In this document: positions 4,476 through 6,749 of the stretch, one piece after another | Position numbering within the stretch: the stretch's first letter is position 1 | Layout of the letters: every line of letters begins with the position of its first letter | Source of the DNA: CAZCBJ01 sp964496705 | GTDB taxonomy: Bacteria; Chloroflexota; Anaerolineae; Anaerolineales; Anaerolineaceae | Direction: 5' to 3' | Assembly (NCBI GenBank): GCA_964496705.1 | Contig: CAZCBJ010000213.1 | Location: forward strand, 1-6,749 | Length of the DNA stretch: 6,749 bases | Position numbers and translations under genes: made by a program | The notes under the pieces: model-generated | What the model saw: only the letters and a program-made list of their open reading frames with translations | What the model was told of the DNA's origin: nothing | Database searches by the model: none

Positions 4476-5020
4476 TCGTATTGGGCGCCATTTCGGACAC
4501 CCACATTCCTGACCGGGTGGGTGAGTTGCATCCTGCAATCATTCCCACCTTCCAACGAGCTGGGGTGACTCATATTGTGCATGCGGGTGATATTTGTGTT
4601 CCACGCGTATTGAACCAATTGGGTGCTGTGGCGCCGGTCCTCGCTGTCCGTGGAAACCGGGATTGGTTGTTTTTTGGGAAGCTACCCCTGCTGCTTGCTC
4701 AGCAATTCGAAGGGGTCCATGTGGCGATCGCGCACGGACACGGAGGATGGGTGAATTATCTACGTGAGAAGGTATATCATTTTCGGCACGGTTATCACCG
4801 GGAGCGTTATAAAAACTATCTATTATCGGCTGCTCCTCAGGCAGATGTGATCATTTTTGGCCATACGCATTTCCCGGAAATTATCCGGGAATCTGGCAAG
4901 TTGCTGATTAATCCTGGTACAGCCAGTAACCTTGCTGGGCGGATAGGCTTGACGCCAACGGTAGGCATTGTGAGAATCGACGGAACGAAAAATATAGAAG
5001 CGGAAATTAAGGTTTTATGA
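4472..5020 (+). CDS. YfcE/MJ0936-type metallophosphoesterase
   Basis: This 182-residue calcineurin-like phosphoesterase has the complete metal-binding set. SDTH gives Asp9 and His11, HAGD gives Asp40, GNRD gives Asn62 and Asp64, AIAHGHG gives His88 and His90, and FGHTH gives His131 and His133. NPGTA (147-151) is also a family mark. Members are two-metal (often Mn/Ni) phosphodiesterases in the cytoplasm, active on model phosphodiesters; natural substrates are mostly unknown. Residues 92-118, WVNYLREKVYHFRHGYHRER and following, form a basic, aromatic stretch that looks slightly longer than in the minimal YfcE core. The TTG start overlaps the HAD stop as TTGA, with CGGAG (4459-4463) 8 bases upstream, so translation is probably coupled. 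A joint role in clearing or salvaging a phosphorylated metabolite is inference from the pairing only. Confidence 0.92.
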   Translation: MIVLGAISDTHIPDRVGELHPAIIPTFQRAGVTHIVHAGDICVPRVLNQLGAVAPVLAVRGNRDWLFFGKLPLLLAQQFEGVHVAIAHGHGGWVNYLREKVYHFRHGYHRERYKNYLLSAAPQADVIIFGHTHFPEIIRESGKLLINPGTASNLAGRIGLTPTVGIVRIDGTKNIEAEIKVL

Positions 5021-5075
5021 GGAGCTATCGTTCATTGGCTTCACCGGGCGGGACAAAAAATTTGCTTCAATCACC

Positions 5076-5104
5076 TTTGCAAATCATACAAAACCTATTA
5101 TAAT
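5076..5104 (+). promoter_or_regulatory. Promoter of rpoB
   Basis: TTTGCA (5076-5081), a 17-base spacer and a perfect TATAAT (5099-5104) make a good vegetative promoter. Transcription would start near 5111, giving a leader of about 44 bases to the rpoB ATG. It lies in the 134-base gap after the phosphoesterase gene; no terminator is seen in that gap, so upstream read-through is also possible. Confidence 0.75.
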
Positions 5105-5154
5105 TTGCAGTCTTGTGTGTATTCTGTGGATTAGTTGATCTTTAGGAGAAGTTT

Positions 5155-6749
5155 ATGGCTTCTGGTATGCAGACCAAATCGTATGCGCGTATTCCAGTAA
5201 TTTTCCCTCTTCCAGAACTCATTGAAGTTCAGCTCGAATCTTTTCAGCGATTAAAAACCGAGGGTCTGAGTGACCTGTTCGACGAAATTACCCCGATTGA
5301 GTCTTACAACAAGGGGATGAAACTTTTCTTCCCCAGCCGTACACCTGAAGCGCAACAATGGGGATTGAAGTATTGGTTTGGCGAGCCGAAACACACCATT
5401 GAGGAATGTGTTGAGCGCGACCTCACCTACGCCTGTCCGCTGTACGTTTCTGTCTTGCTGGCGGGACCTGAGATTCCTGAGCCGATCAAACAGGATATCT
5501 TCCTGGGTGATTTCCCTGAGATGACCGAAAAGGGCACCTTCATCATTAATGGGACGGAACGTGTGGTGGTATCGCAGCTTATTCGCTCTCCGGGTGTGTA
5601 TTTTGAAGCTCCTGTGGACCGCACCTCTGGCCGGCGCCTTGCCATGGCCAAGTTAATTCCGGACCGCGGAGCCTGGATGGAATTTGAAACAAGGAAAAAT
5701 GATTATCTTATCCTGAAATTCAACCGCAAGCGCACGGTTCCAATCACCATATTTTTACGCGCTATGGCGGCTGTGAATGACGGCATGGCTGAAGCTCCGT
5801 TCAACCTGGGAACAGACGAGGAGTTGATCGCCCTGTTCCAGGACGTGGATAACGATAACGACCGCTTGTTCATCGCTTCTACATTGAGACAAGAACCTGT
5901 ATGGAACACGACCGAAGGCTTGACCGTTGCGCAGGCCGCATTGCTGGAATTCTTCAAGCGTATGCGCCCTGGCGATCCGGCCACGCTGGATAACGCGCGT
6001 CAGTTCCTCGAGGAGCAATTGTTTGATCAACGGCATTATGACCTGGAACGCGTGGGACGGTATAAATTGTCCCAGAAGCTGGACCTGGCTGACCGGATTC
6101 CGGTGACCCATCGAACGGTCACCAAATGGGACGTGGTGAACCTGATCCGGCGTATGATCATGATCAATAATGAAATTGAAGATAAAGACGACATTGATCA
6201 TCTGGGCAATCGCCGGGTTAAAACGGTAGGTGAGTTAATCCAAAACAAACTGCGCATTGGTCTGCGCCGGATGGAGCGGGTTATTAAAGAGCGCATGTCC
6301 ATTCGCGACCAGGATCAGGTTTCACCGGTCAGTCTGGTGAACATTCGCCCGGTGGTGGCTGCCTTGCGCGAATTCTTCGGGTCCAGTCAGTTGTCGCAGT
6401 TCATGGATCAAACCAATCCTTTGGCCGAGTTGCGCCATAAACGGACCCTGTCGGCATTGGGCCCGGGCGGTCTGCGCCGAGAGCGAGCCGGCTTTGATGT
6501 GCGCGATGTACACCATTCACACTACGGTCGCATCTGCCCGATCGAGACCCCGGAAGGTCCGAACATCGGTTTGATCGGTCGCCTGGCGAATTTTTCGAGA
6601 GTGAATGAATATGGATTTATTGAGACACCCTATCGAAGGGTGGTGAAGGTCCTGGGTTCCAATGATCCCCGATTATTGAATAGAATGGCTCAGGAAGACC
6701 TGGCAGATGCGAACGGTGAAGTGATCGTGCGTAAAGGCGAGCGGATCAG
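5155..6749 (+). CDS. rpoB: RNA polymerase beta subunit, N-terminal part (runs off the window)
   Basis: The first 531 codons of the beta subunit are present, open to the edge; the full protein should be well over 1,100 residues. With beta' it forms the catalytic core of RNA polymerase. Seen in order: the N-terminal protrusion start (YARIPVIFPLPELIEVQLES, 9-28), the block beginning at Gly127 with INGTERVVVSQLIRSPGVYF (131-150), the lobe, and the fork/rifampicin region FGSSQLSQFMDQTNPLAELR (408-427) continuing HKRTLSALGPGGL, then the invariant PIETPEGPNIGLI (460-472). The equivalents of E. coli Asp516, His526 and Ser531 are Asp418, His428 and Ser433. Arg529 is replaced by Thr431. The rifampicin region comes about 98 residues earlier than in E. 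coli, consistent with a missing lineage-specific lobe insert. ATG 5155 has AGGAGA at 5144-5149 and its own promoter. Confidence 0.99.
   Translation, partial: MASGMQTKSYARIPVIFPLPELIEVQLESFQRLKTEGLSDLFDEITPIESYNKGMKLFFPSRTPEAQQWGLKYWFGEPKHTIEECVERDLTYACPLYVSVLLAGPEIPEPIKQDIFLGDFPEMTEKGTFIINGTERVVVSQLIRSPGVYFEAPVDRTSGRRLAMAKLIPDRGAWMEFETRKNDYLILKFNRKRTVPITIFLRAMAAVNDGMAEAPFNLGTDEELIALFQDVDNDNDRLFIASTLRQEPVWNTTEGLTVAQAALLEFFKRMRPGDPATLDNARQFLEEQLFDQRHYDLERVGRYKLSQKLDLADRIPVTHRTVTKWDVVNLIRRMIMINNEIEDKDDIDHLGNRRVKTVGELIQNKLRIGLRRMERVIKERMSIRDQDQVSPVSLVNIRPVVAALREFFGSSQLSQFMDQTNPLAELRHKRTLSALGPGGLRRERAGFDVRDVHHSHYGRICPIETPEGPNIGLIGRLANFSRVNEYGFIETPYRRVVKVLGSNDPRLLNRMAQEDLADANGEVIVRKGERI

Noticed and set aside
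1..6749. CRISPR array, rRNA, intact tRNA, phage or defence system
   Set aside because: No regularly spaced direct repeats, no rRNA or tRNA signatures, and no nuclease, helicase or toxin-antitoxin motifs were found among the supported genes.

Overview
The window looks like a chromosomal segment of a Chloroflexota bacterium, most likely Anaerolineae. This is a judgement from protein style, not a search result. The signs are a short Flp-type pilin with the core GQGLVEYALIL, the remains of a two-domain MshD-like GNAT protein of a kind I associate with Chloroflexota, and an rpoB with its own promoter that does not follow rplJ/rplL. Every gene I support is on the + strand.

Bases 1-280 hold a good sigma-70-type promoter (13-41), about 170 bases of possible structured RNA or leader, and a strong intrinsic terminator (185-221). 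Next is a small protein (281-724) that reads as a stand-alone serine-recombinase catalytic-domain fold with its catalytic positions replaced. A GNAT cluster follows: a GNAT-like protein without the acetyl-CoA loop (797-1375), a canonical RimJ/RimL-type GNAT overlapping it by 4 bases (1372-1947), and a decayed tandem-GNAT pseudogene (1941-2529) with a frameshift and a large internal deletion. An RraA/HMG-aldolase-fold protein (2570-3298) comes next.

A very small gene at 3377-3523 encodes a 48-residue Flp prepilin. It has its own promoter and terminator and no other Tad/Flp genes around it. The gap of 337 bases after it contains that terminator and a MITE-like element of about 190 bases (3632-3822) with 17-base imperfect terminal inverted repeats and a possible TACTC target duplication. 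A HAD-family phosphatase-like gene (3861-4475) and a YfcE/MJ0936-type metallophosphoesterase (4472-5020) form a translationally coupled pair, both apparently starting with TTG. The right edge is the first 531 codons of rpoB (5155 to beyond 6749), with a promoter at 5076-5104 and an intact rifampicin region except that the position of E. coli Arg529 is Thr.

I see no single multi-gene system. The observations most worth following are the catalytically dead recombinase-like protein behind a terminator-bearing leader, the orphan monocistronic pilin, the MITE-like element whose ends carry outward TTGACA boxes, and the GNAT cluster with one degenerate and one dying member.
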